Source: Acidobacteriota bacterium (GTDB taxonomy: Bacteria > Acidobacteriota > Terriglobia > Acidiferrales > UBA7541). Taken from it: a DNA stretch of 64,000 nucleotides. The stretch is taken from the NCBI GenBank assembly GCA_003223215.1, contig QHYH01000110.1, positions 1-64,000 of the forward strand, written 5' to 3'. Made by a program: the position numbers and the translations under genes. Shown piece after piece: positions 16,597 to 25,258 of this stretch. Below the pieces are notes generated by a model. That model was given only the letters and a program-made list of their open reading frames with translations, ran no database searches and had not been told where the DNA came from. Numbering within the stretch: position 1 is the stretch's first letter; every line of letters begins with the position of its first letter.

Positions 16597-17139
16597 TTAA
16601 TGTGCCGGCCTGTCCGTGACGAGTTCCGGGTGCCGGCGACGGAACGCTTCGGCAATGTGGCAGTTCCAGCAAACGGGCCAGTGGGTGGACAAGGTTTGCT
16701 GAAGATGTTCCAGCGGAATCTCATTCCACTCGAAGCTGTCGCCCTGCTCGTTTACGACGGCGGGAGGATGATCATGCCAATGGATTTCGCCAAACGGCCT
16801 GTGACAGTAAAGGCATCTCCTGCCTTCGTACCAGCGACTGACGATGTTGGAGACCAGGCACGCCTTCGGCGCCTCTTGAATCTGCGACAAACACTCCTGG
16901 CCACAACCCGCCATTCCGGGCCACCGCGAGCATTCGCTCAATTGAAGATGGGCAGTTCCAATGGTCGCCTGGATGGCGGCTTTTGCTGCCGCTACCCGCA
17001 CGGCCGCTGGCCGATGATTTTCCGGGCAGCTGATGATTCTGTTCCCGCGAAACTTGCGGTAAGCGCCAAGAGAGCGGAGAAGCCCAAAAACAACGATGAC
17101 GAGGGCCCCCGCCACGAATAATAGAGTGTAGGGCGTCAT
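16597..17139 (-). CDS. Membrane-anchored cysteine-rich hypothetical protein
   Basis: The 180-residue protein starts with one transmembrane helix (LLFVAGALVIVVFGLL). A cytoplasmic or periplasmic part follows with several cysteines: CSRWPGMAGCGQEC, CLYCHRPFGEIHWHDH and CWNCHIAEAF. Paired CxxC(H) with nearby histidines suggests metal binding. The two CxxCH sequences also match the bare heme c attachment pattern, but the N-terminal helix lacks a clear cleavage site. The ATG has a GGGGGG-rich ribosome site. No family was recognised. Confidence 0.6.
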   Translation of the reverse strand: MTPYTLLFVAGALVIVVFGLLRSLGAYRKFRGNRIISCPENHRPAAVRVAAAKAAIQATIGTAHLQLSECSRWPGMAGCGQECLSQIQEAPKACLVSNIVSRWYEGRRCLYCHRPFGEIHWHDHPPAVVNEQGDSFEWNEIPLEHLQQTLSTHWPVCWNCHIAEAFRRRHPELVTDRPAH

Positions 17140-17379
17140 TTCGCCCCCCTTCCTGCCCGAACGCCGGGGTTCCGGTGTGCCTCTACCGAGCGCGAACCAC
17201 CATGAATACCGGGACCCGGTCGCTACAGACCTAAGTACATCTTTTGCCGCACCGCAGCGCAGTGATGGGGGGCATGCCGGCAGGTGATGACGGCACCGGG
17301 CGGCGCTTGCGTTCCTTAGACCTGGGGTCTTGGTGAGTTTGTGGAGCGTTGCGCTAGCTTCGCTAAGCTAGAGATGCAC

Positions 17380-17778
17380 TTACTTTTGCGCGCGTAATTT
17401 TGTTGCGGTACGCGCCTCGGGATTTTTCGGCGACCAATCTTCCGGAGGAAAGGCTACCCGCCAGAAAGTGGGGCGGGGCGAATTGAATTCCACACCGACC
17501 TCGGCTCGGCCGCTGCGCACTGGACCGAGAAACGCCACATGGCATTCCTGTTCTTCCTCCGTCATGTTGTGCTTTAGATGGATGATCGCACCGCTGACGA
17601 CGCGCACGTTGAGCAAGATCAGCGCGCCGTGGGCGTTGATGGCGAGCGTCTCGGTCATTTCCTCAAAGTCCTTGCCCTGGGCGTCCTTGCCGCGCACGCG
17701 AATGCCAACTTGCATGAGCACGCGCTGGCTACGGCGCCGCGACAAGGCATGTGTTGGTGTTGTGGAGACCCGAAACAT
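17380..17778 (-). CDS. PilZ-domain protein
   Basis: The 132-residue protein has SRRRSQRVLMQVGIRV near the N-terminus, matching the RxxxR region of PilZ. A beta-rich body follows: INAHGALILLNVRVVSGAIIHL corresponds to the second motif, with H/A replacing part of DxSxxG, and GRAEVGVEF is the last strand. The weakened second motif questions c-di-GMP binding. The ATG follows GAGGG. It lies downstream of citrate synthase on the same strand, 93 bases away. Confidence 0.68.
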   Translation of the reverse strand: MFRVSTTPTHALSRRRSQRVLMQVGIRVRGKDAQGKDFEEMTETLAINAHGALILLNVRVVSGAIIHLKHNMTEEEQECHVAFLGPVRSGRAEVGVEFNSPRPTFWRVAFPPEDWSPKNPEARTATKLRAQK

Positions 17779-17871
17779 CGGAACCCTCGCTCTATTTAAC
17801 TATACCTGCGGGAGTTCGACTGTCGAGGGGCATCGCGGAGGGTGGTTTTCAAAGAGGCTACGACTGTTTGG

Positions 17872-19212
17872 CTAACCACGTTCTTCGATGGGGAGGTAAT
17901 TTCGTGTGTCATGGCCGAGATAAATTTGACGCGGGCGCGCGATTTTCTGTTCCGGGTCGAGAAGCATCTCTTCCCATTGCGCAATCCACCCGGATGTTCG
18001 CGGGATGGCAAACAGCACGGGGAACATGGTCATTGGAAAACCCATCGATTGGTAAATCAAGCCCGTGTAGAAGTCCACGTTGGGATAAAGCTTGCGCTTG
18101 ATGAAGTACTCGTCTTCGAGCGCGATGCGCTCGCACTCCAAGGCGATTTCGAGAAGCGGATTCTTGCCCATCAGGTCGAACACCTGATAGGCGATGTGCT
18201 TGATGATGCGCGCGCGGGGGTCGTAATTCTTGTACACGCGATGCCCGAAGCCCATAAGCTTTACTTCCCCGGTCTTGACGCGCTTGATGAACGCAGCAAC
18301 GTTCTGCACCGAACCGATTTCCATCAACATGCGGAGAACTTCTTCGTTCGCCCCGCCATGGAGCGGCCCGTAAAGCGCCGCGATGGCCGCGGCCGTTGCG
18401 GAGTAGGGGTCGACGTGCGAACTGCCCACGCTGCGAATCGTGTTGGCAGAACAGTTCTGCTCGTGATCGGCGTGCAAAATGAAAAGAATATCCAGGGCGC
18501 GCTCCAGCGTGGGATTCGGCCGGTACTTGGCTTCGGAAGTCCGGAACAGCATGTTCAGGAAATTTCCCGGGTAGCTGAGATCGTTGTCGGGGTAGACATA
18601 CGGCATGCCCAGCGTGTGACGGTAGGCAAAAGCAGCAATCGTCGGCATCTTGCCAATCAGGCGGTAGGTCTGCTTCTTGCGCGACTCGGGACTGAAGATG
18701 TCTTTCGCGTCGTTATAGAACGTGGAGAGCGCGGCGATGGTGGAAATAGTCATGCCCATGGGATGGGCGTCGTAGTGAAAGCCATCGAGAAATTTCTTGA
18801 TGCTCTCATGGATGAAGGTGTGATGGGTGATGTGGTAGGTCCAATCTTTCAACTGCGCAGCCGTCGGCAGTTCGCCGTGCAGCAATAAATAAGCCGTTTC
18901 GAGGTAGGTGCTTTTTTCTGCGAGATCTTCGATGGGATAGCCGCGGTAGCGCAGGATACCGGCGTCGCCATCGATATACGTGATTCTGCTGATACAGGAA
19001 GCGGTGTTGTTGAACGCCGGGTCGTAGCTCATCAACCCGAATTCCTTGGGATCGACTTTGATCTGGCGAAGGTCGGCGGCGCGGATGGTGCCGTGCGTGA
19101 CGGGAATTTCGTAGGATTTTCCGGTGCGATTGTCGGTGATGGTAAGCGTTTCGCGGGCGGTGGTGGCGCCGTCCGGTTTTCTCGTCTGCGTAGCGGAAAG
19201 TGGAGAGCTCAT
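17872..19212 (-). CDS. gltA: Citrate synthase
   Basis: The enzyme condenses oxaloacetate and acetyl-CoA to citrate, entering the TCA cycle. The 446-residue protein shows the family's landmarks: LRYRGYPIEDLAEKS near residue 90, FILHADHEQNCSANTIR (first active-site His region), YGPLHGGANEEVLRML, and MGFGHRVYKNYDPRA with the second catalytic His. The C-terminal DFYTGLIYQSMGFP carries the catalytic Asp. The ATG follows GAGGAC. It faces away from the pirin gene, sharing a 217-base divergent region. Confidence 0.96.
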   Translation of the reverse strand: MSSPLSATQTRKPDGATTARETLTITDNRTGKSYEIPVTHGTIRAADLRQIKVDPKEFGLMSYDPAFNNTASCISRITYIDGDAGILRYRGYPIEDLAEKSTYLETAYLLLHGELPTAAQLKDWTYHITHHTFIHESIKKFLDGFHYDAHPMGMTISTIAALSTFYNDAKDIFSPESRKKQTYRLIGKMPTIAAFAYRHTLGMPYVYPDNDLSYPGNFLNMLFRTSEAKYRPNPTLERALDILFILHADHEQNCSANTIRSVGSSHVDPYSATAAAIAALYGPLHGGANEEVLRMLMEIGSVQNVAAFIKRVKTGEVKLMGFGHRVYKNYDPRARIIKHIAYQVFDLMGKNPLLEIALECERIALEDEYFIKRKLYPNVDFYTGLIYQSMGFPMTMFPVLFAIPRTSGWIAQWEEMLLDPEQKIARPRQIYLGHDTRNYLPIEERG

Positions 19213-19374
19213 TCCAAAGTCCTCGGAGGCAGCGGAGCGGTTGCCTAATCTTCTCTACCACTCTACACCCAAAGCGGGCGGAGCGGAAACCGGACCGCCG
19301 GCCGGGTGGCGAAAGCGGACCAAAAGAGTTGCCCGGAGCCAGAACCGGGGTGCGGAGGGGGCTAGATCTGCCTC

Positions 19375-19403
19375 TTGACAATAGTCGTTATAACGAGTAT
19401 TAT
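19375..19403 (+). promoter_or_regulatory. Sigma-70-type promoter with overlapping palindromic operator for the pirin gene
   Basis: TTGACA (19375-19380) and TATTAT (19398-19403) are separated by exactly 17 bases. The spacer and first -10 bases form a near-perfect 20-bp palindrome, ATAGTCGTTATAACGAGTAT (one mismatched pair), centred on CGTTATAACG. A dimeric repressor such as a MarR/HxlR-type protein bound here would block RNA polymerase. The box sequences are observed; regulator identity is inferred. Confidence 0.75.
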
Positions 19404-19429
19404 GCACTCGCTGACCTTAGGAGGCCACC

Positions 19430-20128
19430 ATGATTCAGATTCGCAAGAGCGACGAGCGCGGTCACGCCAACCACGGTTGGCTGGACACTCATTTCACTTT
19501 TTCTTTTTCCGATTACTACGACCCAACGCACGTGCACTTTCGCACGCTGCGGGTGATGAACGATGACCGCGTCGCGGGCGGCGGCGGTTTTCCGATGCAT
19601 CCGCACCGCGACATGGAAATCGTCACCTACGTCCTGGAGGGCGCCTTGGAGCACCGTGACAGCATGGGCCACGGCTCGGTGATCAAGCCGGGTGACGTCC
19701 AGTACATGAGCGCGGGCACGGGCGTAACGCACAGCGAATTCAATGCCTCGCAAACCGAGCCGGTGCATCTGTATCAGATCTGGATGTTTCCGGAGAAGCA
19801 GGGGCTAAAGCCGGCTTACGGGCAGAAGAACTTCAGCGCGACCGAGAAGCGCGGAAAGCTGCGGCTGCTGGTTTCTCCGGATGGGCGCGACGGATCGCTA
19901 AAGATCCGGCAGGACAATGAGCTGTATGCCTCGCTGCTCAGAAAGGATGAGACGGTCAGGCATGACTTAAAGCCCGACCGCCATGCGTATGTGCAAGTGG
20001 CGCGCGGCAGTGTCACGCTGAACGGAAACCAGCTAGATGAGGGCGACGGCGCGGCCATCTCGCAGGAGAAAGCGGTCGAACTCACCGGAGTAAAGGATGC
20101 GGAAGTGCTGTTGTTCGATCTTGCCTGA
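19430..20128 (+). CDS. Pirin family protein (bicupin, possible quercetinase-type)
   Basis: The 232-residue protein is a typical short bacterial pirin. The N-terminal cupin has the metal-binding set around FPMHPHRDMEIVTYVLEG with His in ALEHRD, then GDVQYMSAGTGVTHSEFN. A second, degenerate cupin ends in a compact strand pair. Family members include YhaK/YhhW-like proteins, some with quercetin 2,3-dioxygenase activity. AGGAGG lies five bases before the ATG. The strong promoter with operator upstream and a terminator downstream make this an independently regulated single-gene unit, probably induced by an electrophile or phenolic signal. Confidence 0.9.
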   Translation: MIQIRKSDERGHANHGWLDTHFTFSFSDYYDPTHVHFRTLRVMNDDRVAGGGGFPMHPHRDMEIVTYVLEGALEHRDSMGHGSVIKPGDVQYMSAGTGVTHSEFNASQTEPVHLYQIWMFPEKQGLKPAYGQKNFSATEKRGKLRLLVSPDGRDGSLKIRQDNELYASLLRKDETVRHDLKPDRHAYVQVARGSVTLNGNQLDEGDGAAISQEKAVELTGVKDAEVLLFDLA

Positions 20129-20148
20129 ACCGGGCCTCAGGAGGAGGG

Positions 20149-20191
20149 AAGCGCGAAGGCCCCTGTTCTCGCGCGGGACTTCGCGCTTTTT
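20149..20191 (+). terminator. Rho-independent terminator after the pirin gene
   Basis: AAGCGCGAAG (20149-20158) pairs with CTTCGCGCTT (20179-20188) as a perfect 10-bp stem with a 20-base loop that can pair further (GCCCC/CGGG). It is followed by TTTT and TCTTT. It lies 20 bases beyond the pirin stop codon. Confidence 0.7.
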
Positions 20192-20411
20192 CTTTAACGT
20201 GAGGCTTCGGTCCTGGCTCTGTTCGAAAGACGGAGTTCATGGGCAGCGCGGCGCCGCGAGATTGTTCGAGCGCAAGGAAGAAACAGACGCAAAACAGGCA
20301 ATACTTCCTGGACGGACCTGGCTTATGCCGTCTTTCCCGGGTTCATACCTTGTTTAGTTAGGACGGGGTCGGCCCGGCCGCACGGAATCGCCCTCAAAAA
20401 GGCGGAGGAAA

Positions 20412-21533
20412 TCACCCGCGAGTGCGCTGGAATTCGCGCATAAAGCTCGCGAGCGCCTCAACCGCTTCGAGGGTCACGGCGTTGTAGAGCGAGATGCGCA
20501 TTCCGCCGACGGAGCGGTGGCCGGGAGTGCCGGCGATGCCGGCGGCGGTGGCTTCTTTGGCAAACTTCTTTTCGATGGGGTCGTCACCGCCGGCGACGCG
20601 AAAGACCACATTCATCCTCGAGCGCGAATCCTTTTCGACCGGGCAGCGATAAAAGCCGCCGCTCGATTCGATGGTGTCATAGAGAAGTTTAGCCTTGGCG
20701 TCGTTGCGCTTTTCGATGGCCGGAACTCCGCCGAGCGATTCCATCCATTCGAGAACCAGGCCGACGATGTAAACCGCAAAAGTGGGCGGCGTGTGATATA
20801 AGGATTTGTCTTTGATGTGCGTACGGTACTGAAGAATTGTTGGAAGATTCTCATGAGCACGCTCGGCAAGATCTTTGCGGATGATGACCACCGTGACGCC
20901 GGCGGCGCCGAGATTTTTCTGCGCGCCGGCGAAGATGAGGCCGAATTTCTTTACGTCAGTGGGAAGCGAAGCAATGTCGGAGGACATGTCGGCGACGAGC
21001 GGTATGTCCCGCGTGTCGGGCATGGCGGTCCATTGCGTGCCTTCGATGGTGTTGTTGGTGCAGAGGTACACGTAGGAAGCGTTAGGCGAGAATTTGCATT
21101 CGCTAGGACGCGGCAGACGCAGGAACCTTTGCGATTCGGTCGAGGCGGCCAGGTTGTATGTAAAACCCTTTTTCAGCTCGCCAATCGCTTTGGCCGTCCA
21201 GGCGCCGGTGTGTAGCACATCCACCGGCTTTCCGGGAAGGCAGAGGTTCATGGGCACCATGGCGAACTGCAGGCTGCCTCCCCCTTGCACGAAGATCACC
21301 TCATAGCTGTCGGGGATGGCCAGGAGTCCGCGCAGCTTCTGGCCGGCGGCGGCGTTGATGCTTTCGTATTCCGGAGAACGGTGACTCATCTCCATGACCG
21401 ACATCCCGCTCCCGCGCCAGTCGAACAGCTCCTCCCGGATGCGTTCGAGGACCGGCAGCGGCAGGGTGGCCGGGCCGGCGTTGAAATTGAAAATGCGTTT
21501 GGTGGTTGGAAGGGAAGCGGTCGGCGAACTCAC
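20412..21533 (-). CDS. serC: Phosphoserine aminotransferase
   Basis: This PLP enzyme converts 3-phosphohydroxypyruvate and glutamate to phosphoserine, the step after SerA. Family motifs are clear: NFNAGPATLPLPVLE at the N-terminus, MSVMEMSHRSPEY, VQGGGSLQFAMVPMNL, and GLIFAGAQKNLGAAG with the Schiff-base Lys. LYNAVTLEAVEAL closes the protein. The track's frame begins 37 codons upstream; I prefer the GTG at 21533, behind AGAGGATC and just before the conserved start, giving 373 residues. serA lies 38 kb away in this window, so the pathway is not in one operon here. Confidence 0.93.
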   Translation of the reverse strand: MSSPTASLPTTKRIFNFNAGPATLPLPVLERIREELFDWRGSGMSVMEMSHRSPEYESINAAAGQKLRGLLAIPDSYEVIFVQGGGSLQFAMVPMNLCLPGKPVDVLHTGAWTAKAIGELKKGFTYNLAASTESQRFLRLPRPSECKFSPNASYVYLCTNNTIEGTQWTAMPDTRDIPLVADMSSDIASLPTDVKKFGLIFAGAQKNLGAAGVTVVIIRKDLAERAHENLPTILQYRTHIKDKSLYHTPPTFAVYIVGLVLEWMESLGGVPAIEKRNDAKAKLLYDTIESSGGFYRCPVEKDSRSRMNVVFRVAGGDDPIEKKFAKEATAAGIAGTPGHRSVGGMRISLYNAVTLEAVEALASFMREFQRTRG

Positions 21534-21722
21534 GGTGAAAGATCCTCTCGAAATGGGTGAATGCGATAGTGGGGCGATCCGCCCTGCTTTCATAACCCAA
21601 CAGAATAGCAGAAACCCGGGGACCCATTCGATCGGGCAAATCACCCATGGATTCGCGAGAAGTGGCAGGAATCACGACGGGGATACCGTGGAATACGGTA
21701 GTCCGTGAAACGGCGGCGTGCC

Positions 21723-22379
21723 ATGGAACTCGAACCCTACTTGGCGCCACGCGAGTTTATTGATAGCGGCGACTCGGGCGTCCAGGAGTTCGCAGGAAAA
21801 GTCACCTCAGCTGCGGGCGACGACGTGTCGCGCGCTGTGAAGCTCTACTACGCGGTGCGCGACGGGATCCTCTACGACCCCTATTATGGGGGAGAAGCGC
21901 GACGTTATTTCCGGGCGAGCGATTGCCTGCGCGCCAAACGAGGATTCTGCATTCCGAAAGCGGCGCTGCTGGCAGCCGGGGCGCGGTGCCTGGGCATTCC
22001 GGCGCGGGTGGCCTTCGCCGACGTGCGCAATCATCTTTCCACGAAGAAACTGCTCGAGTTAATGGGCGGAGACGTTTTCATTTGGCACAGCTTGACAGAG
22101 TTGTATCTCGAGGGTCGCTGGGTGAAAGCGACGCCGGCGTTCAATCTCAGTTTGTGCCAGCGGTTTGGAGTGCATCCGTTGGAGTTCGATGGGCGGCGCG
22201 ATTCGCTTTTTCATGAGTACGATCAGGCCGGCCGAAAGCACATGGAGTACCTGCGGGAGCGCGGGCATTACGCCGACGTGCCCTACGAGAGTATTCTCGC
22301 GGACTTGCGGAAGGCCTATCCGCGGTGGATGAAGTTGATCAGTGAGAACCAAGACGGAGCGTTTGCGAGCGAGGCGTGA
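21723..22379 (+). CDS. Transglutaminase-like (papain-fold) domain protein
   Basis: The protein of about 218 residues has a Cys region GFCIPKAALLAAGARCLGIPARV, where the catalytic Cys sits at the helix start. FIWHSLTELYLEGRWVKATPAF follows, carrying the His and a downstream Asp/Asn-type position. No signal peptide is seen, so it is probably cytoplasmic. Such stand-alone proteins act as proteases, amidases or unknown transferases. Start choice is uncertain: ATG at 21723 or GTG at 21705. It is divergent from serC by about 190 bases and convergent with RNase R. Confidence 0.75.
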   Translation: MELEPYLAPREFIDSGDSGVQEFAGKVTSAAGDDVSRAVKLYYAVRDGILYDPYYGGEARRYFRASDCLRAKRGFCIPKAALLAAGARCLGIPARVAFADVRNHLSTKKLLELMGGDVFIWHSLTELYLEGRWVKATPAFNLSLCQRFGVHPLEFDGRRDSLFHEYDQAGRKHMEYLRERGHYADVPYESILADLRKAYPRWMKLISENQDGAFASEA

Positions 22380-22442
22380 GAACGACCGAGATTCGAAACC
22401 AGCAAGAACGTCGAGAAACGTGGAGCTGATAACCTCGGGCCG

Positions 22443-25037
22443 CTAGGAAATGACGGCGAATTCGACGCGCTTGCGCATGGGATCGATGCGGTCGGCGCGG
22501 ACGCGGACGCGGTCGCCAAGATGCCATTCTAAGGGCCGCGATTTGGCATCGCGGACCGATCGCGAGTCCTTTCCGGTAGGGCCGCTTTGGCCGCGGCGAT
22601 GGGCGGCGGCAGAGTGCCCGCGGGATGACCCGGCGGCCGCGCCGCCTTTGGTGCCAACCAGCGCGATGATCGAGTGGTCGCGCTCGCGGTAGACGCACCG
22701 GGCGTTCGCAGCTTCTTCTAGCGCACTGATGGGCAGCAGTCCTTCCACAAAAACCTCGAAGAGCTCGACGAAGCAGCCGAATTTCTGCACCGAGACAATC
22801 AGGCCCTCGTACTCTTCGCCGAGGTGCTCTTCCATGAACTGCGCGGTCTTCCAATCCATCAACTCGCGCTCGGCCGCATCGGCGCGGCGCTCGGCCTCGG
22901 AGGTTTCCGCGGCGATTTCCTCGAGGCTTGTGTGAGAATACAAGGCCGCTTCCGATCCACGCGGCGGGACGATATGCGCTTTGCGCGAGAGAGTTTCCGA
23001 CCGATGCTCGAGGGCCCACTTCAGGATGCGGTGGACGATGAGGTCCGGGTAGCGGCGGATAGGCGATGTGAAATGGGTGTACTCATCGAAGCCTAGAGCG
23101 AAATGGCCCAGGGAGTCCGCGGCGTAGCGCGCCTGCTTGAGCGAACGCAACATCAGGTAAGACAGGATTCGCTCCTCGGGCTTCCCCACGATTTTGCGAA
23201 TGAGGCGCTGATAATGCTGCGGGGTGATGCGCAGTTCGCCGCCGGGCAGGGCGACGCGCATAGCGCGCTCACGGCCGCGGCCATAGGAATCGGGCCGGCC
23301 CGCCTTCGCCGGCGCAGGTACGCGGCCATGCCGCACGGCAATCTCGCGCTGGCGCAAGTCTTCCACGCCGAGCGAATAGCCGAACGCGCGTGCCAACTCT
23401 TCGAATTCGAGAACCTTGCGGGCATCGGGCTTTTCGTGCACGCGATGCAACGATTCGATGCCGCGCTTAAGGAGATAGCTGGCGACCCCGCGGTTGGCCG
23501 CGAGCATAAATTCTTCAATGAGGCGGTGCGCGATGTTGCGCTCGCTCCGCGTTATGTTGGTCATGCGCTGCTTTTCATCGAATTCGATGACCGGCTCGGG
23601 CAGATCGAAGTCGATGGAGCCGTGTTCATTCCGGCGCGCGTTCAGAAGCAGCGCCAGTTCCTTCATGGCGCGGAAATGATGCGCGAGCTTCGCGTAGCGT
23701 TCGGTCCTTTCAGCGTCGCCTTCACAGACCTTGTTCACGTCCGTGTACGTCATGCGCTCGGCGGAACGGATAATGCCGGGAGTCATCCGCGAAGATTTCT
23801 GGTTGCCCGCCGCGTCGAACTCCATGAGCACGCTCATGACCAGACGGTCCTCGCGAGGCTTCAGCGAACACATGCCATTCGAAAGCGCTTCGGGCAGCAT
23901 GGGCACGGCGCGGTCGGGGAAATAAACCGAGGTGCCGCGCAAGCGCGCTTCCCGGTCGAGAACCGTGCTGGTGCGAACATAATGCGCGACGTCCGCGATG
24001 TGCACTTGAAGATGCCAGCCGTTTGCTCGGCGTTCGACGTAGACGGCGTCATCGAAATCGCGCGCGGTTTCCCCGTCAATCGTTACAATCGGCAGATGGC
24101 GAAAATCTTCGCGGTCCGCGCGTTCGGTCTCGCTGACGGGTTTGGCGCGAAGCTCCGCTTCCTCCATGACTTCGTTCGAGAACAAATGCGGCAAGTGATG
24201 CTTGCGTATGATGATTTCGGTATCTACACCGAGTTCGCCCGGTCGACCGAGAATTTCGATGACACGGCCGCTCGGCGCGGCGCCGCCGCGGGGAAAACGC
24301 GTCAGCTCGACGTTGACCACCGCGCCGTCGAGTTCCGGCATGCGCGGAATGCGGCGGCCGCGGAGGCCGCGTTGATCGAAGCCGCTCGAACCCACTTTCT
24401 TCGCAAGGTCCGGCGTCAGTTCGTGCCCCGGAGGAATGACGACTTCGTGCTGGATGCGGGTGTCGTAGGGGAGAACCACGTTTCCCTGCGCGCCGTAACG
24501 AAACAGACCCACGATCGTGGGGTGCGCGCGGTCCAAGATGCGAACGATGCGGCCCTCGGCACGCTCGGCGCCTGGGACACCGCCCCGCCGCTGGATCTTC
24601 ACCAAAACGTGGTCTCCGTGCATGACGTCTTCGATGGCATTGCGGGGGATGTATACGTCGCCATCTAGCCGGGGCAGGGGCGTATCCAGCACCACGAAGC
24701 CGTAGCCGTCCGGGTGAAGGATCAGACGCCCCGCGAGTTCGTCACGACTGACGGAACCAAGGGAGGAGTCCGAGCGTTTTTGAGCAGGAGGGTTCTTGGC
24801 CCGCTCCCGGGAGTCCGGGACCGGGTCCGGCTTCCGCCCGGGAAGGCCGTAGCGTCCCCCGGGCAGAGCTTCAATAGCCTGACGGTTCTCGAGCTTCGCG
24901 AGCAGCTTGAACAATGGCCGGGTGTCTGGATCCTTGAGGCCCAATCCCTTGGCAATCTCGCTGGCCGAGGCAGGCTCGTTCCTAAGTTGTAGAAAACGCA
25001 ATATGTTATCGGTGCTTAGGCTGAACTTCCTAGGCAT
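22443..25037 (-). CDS. rnr: Ribonuclease R (RNB-family 3'-5' exoribonuclease)
   Basis: At 864 residues this has the RNase R layout: N-terminal helix-turn-helix (LRNEPASASEIAKGLGL), two cold-shock OB domains (GRLILHPDGYGFVVLD), the RNB catalytic domain and a C-terminal S1 domain. Catalytic acidic residues lie in VTIDGETARDFDDAVYV, and the substrate channel includes YFPDRAVPMLPEALSNGMCS and FTSPIRRYPDLIVHR. The S1 domain is interrupted by a roughly 50-residue Gly/Ala/Arg/His-rich insertion (TKGGAAAGSSRGHSAAAHRR) before DRVRVRADRIDP, which is unusual. It degrades structured RNA. RtcB lies upstream on the same strand, separated by a terminator. Confidence 0.93.
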   Translation of the reverse strand: MPRKFSLSTDNILRFLQLRNEPASASEIAKGLGLKDPDTRPLFKLLAKLENRQAIEALPGGRYGLPGRKPDPVPDSRERAKNPPAQKRSDSSLGSVSRDELAGRLILHPDGYGFVVLDTPLPRLDGDVYIPRNAIEDVMHGDHVLVKIQRRGGVPGAERAEGRIVRILDRAHPTIVGLFRYGAQGNVVLPYDTRIQHEVVIPPGHELTPDLAKKVGSSGFDQRGLRGRRIPRMPELDGAVVNVELTRFPRGGAAPSGRVIEILGRPGELGVDTEIIIRKHHLPHLFSNEVMEEAELRAKPVSETERADREDFRHLPIVTIDGETARDFDDAVYVERRANGWHLQVHIADVAHYVRTSTVLDREARLRGTSVYFPDRAVPMLPEALSNGMCSLKPREDRLVMSVLMEFDAAGNQKSSRMTPGIIRSAERMTYTDVNKVCEGDAERTERYAKLAHHFRAMKELALLLNARRNEHGSIDFDLPEPVIEFDEKQRMTNITRSERNIAHRLIEEFMLAANRGVASYLLKRGIESLHRVHEKPDARKVLEFEELARAFGYSLGVEDLRQREIAVRHGRVPAPAKAGRPDSYGRGRERAMRVALPGGELRITPQHYQRLIRKIVGKPEERILSYLMLRSLKQARYAADSLGHFALGFDEYTHFTSPIRRYPDLIVHRILKWALEHRSETLSRKAHIVPPRGSEAALYSHTSLEEIAAETSEAERRADAAERELMDWKTAQFMEEHLGEEYEGLIVSVQKFGCFVELFEVFVEGLLPISALEEAANARCVYRERDHSIIALVGTKGGAAAGSSRGHSAAAHRRGQSGPTGKDSRSVRDAKSRPLEWHLGDRVRVRADRIDPMRKRVEFAVIS

Positions 25038-25210
25038 GGGGCATTGGCGCTTTCCTGTTAGAGCGTCTGAGTTTCCACCCCTGATTGTAGATACTTTTTC
25101 GGTCCTGCCGGAACTTTTTTCTTGATTCCGGGATTATATGAATAGGCCAACACACGACCGGCTAGTCGCCCTCCGTCAGACTAGCTGGATTCCCCGAGAG
25201 GGGAAAGAAA

Positions 25211-25242
25211 GGAGGCGGGAAGACCTGGCCCGCCTCCTTTTT
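25211..25242. terminator. Strong, probably bidirectional, rho-independent terminator
   Basis: GGAGGCGGG (25211-25219) and CCCGCCTCC (25229-25237) form a perfect 9-bp stem with a 9-base loop, followed by TTTTT on the plus strand. On the minus strand the stem is followed by TTTCTTTCCCC and a second small hairpin. It lies 17 bases past the rtcB stop and so most likely ends the rtcB transcript before rnr. Confidence 0.85.
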
Positions 25243-25258
25243 CATTTTCGATGCCAAA

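Noticed and set aside
17842-18888. 348-residue frame opposite citrate synthase
   Set aside because: Antisense of a well-conserved enzyme gene; no family features.
22443-24668. Long plus-strand frame of 521 residues antisense to rnr (23103-24668)
   Set aside because: High-GC antisense shadow; the opposite strand encodes RNase R with all motifs, and the shadow has no domain-like composition or ribosome site.
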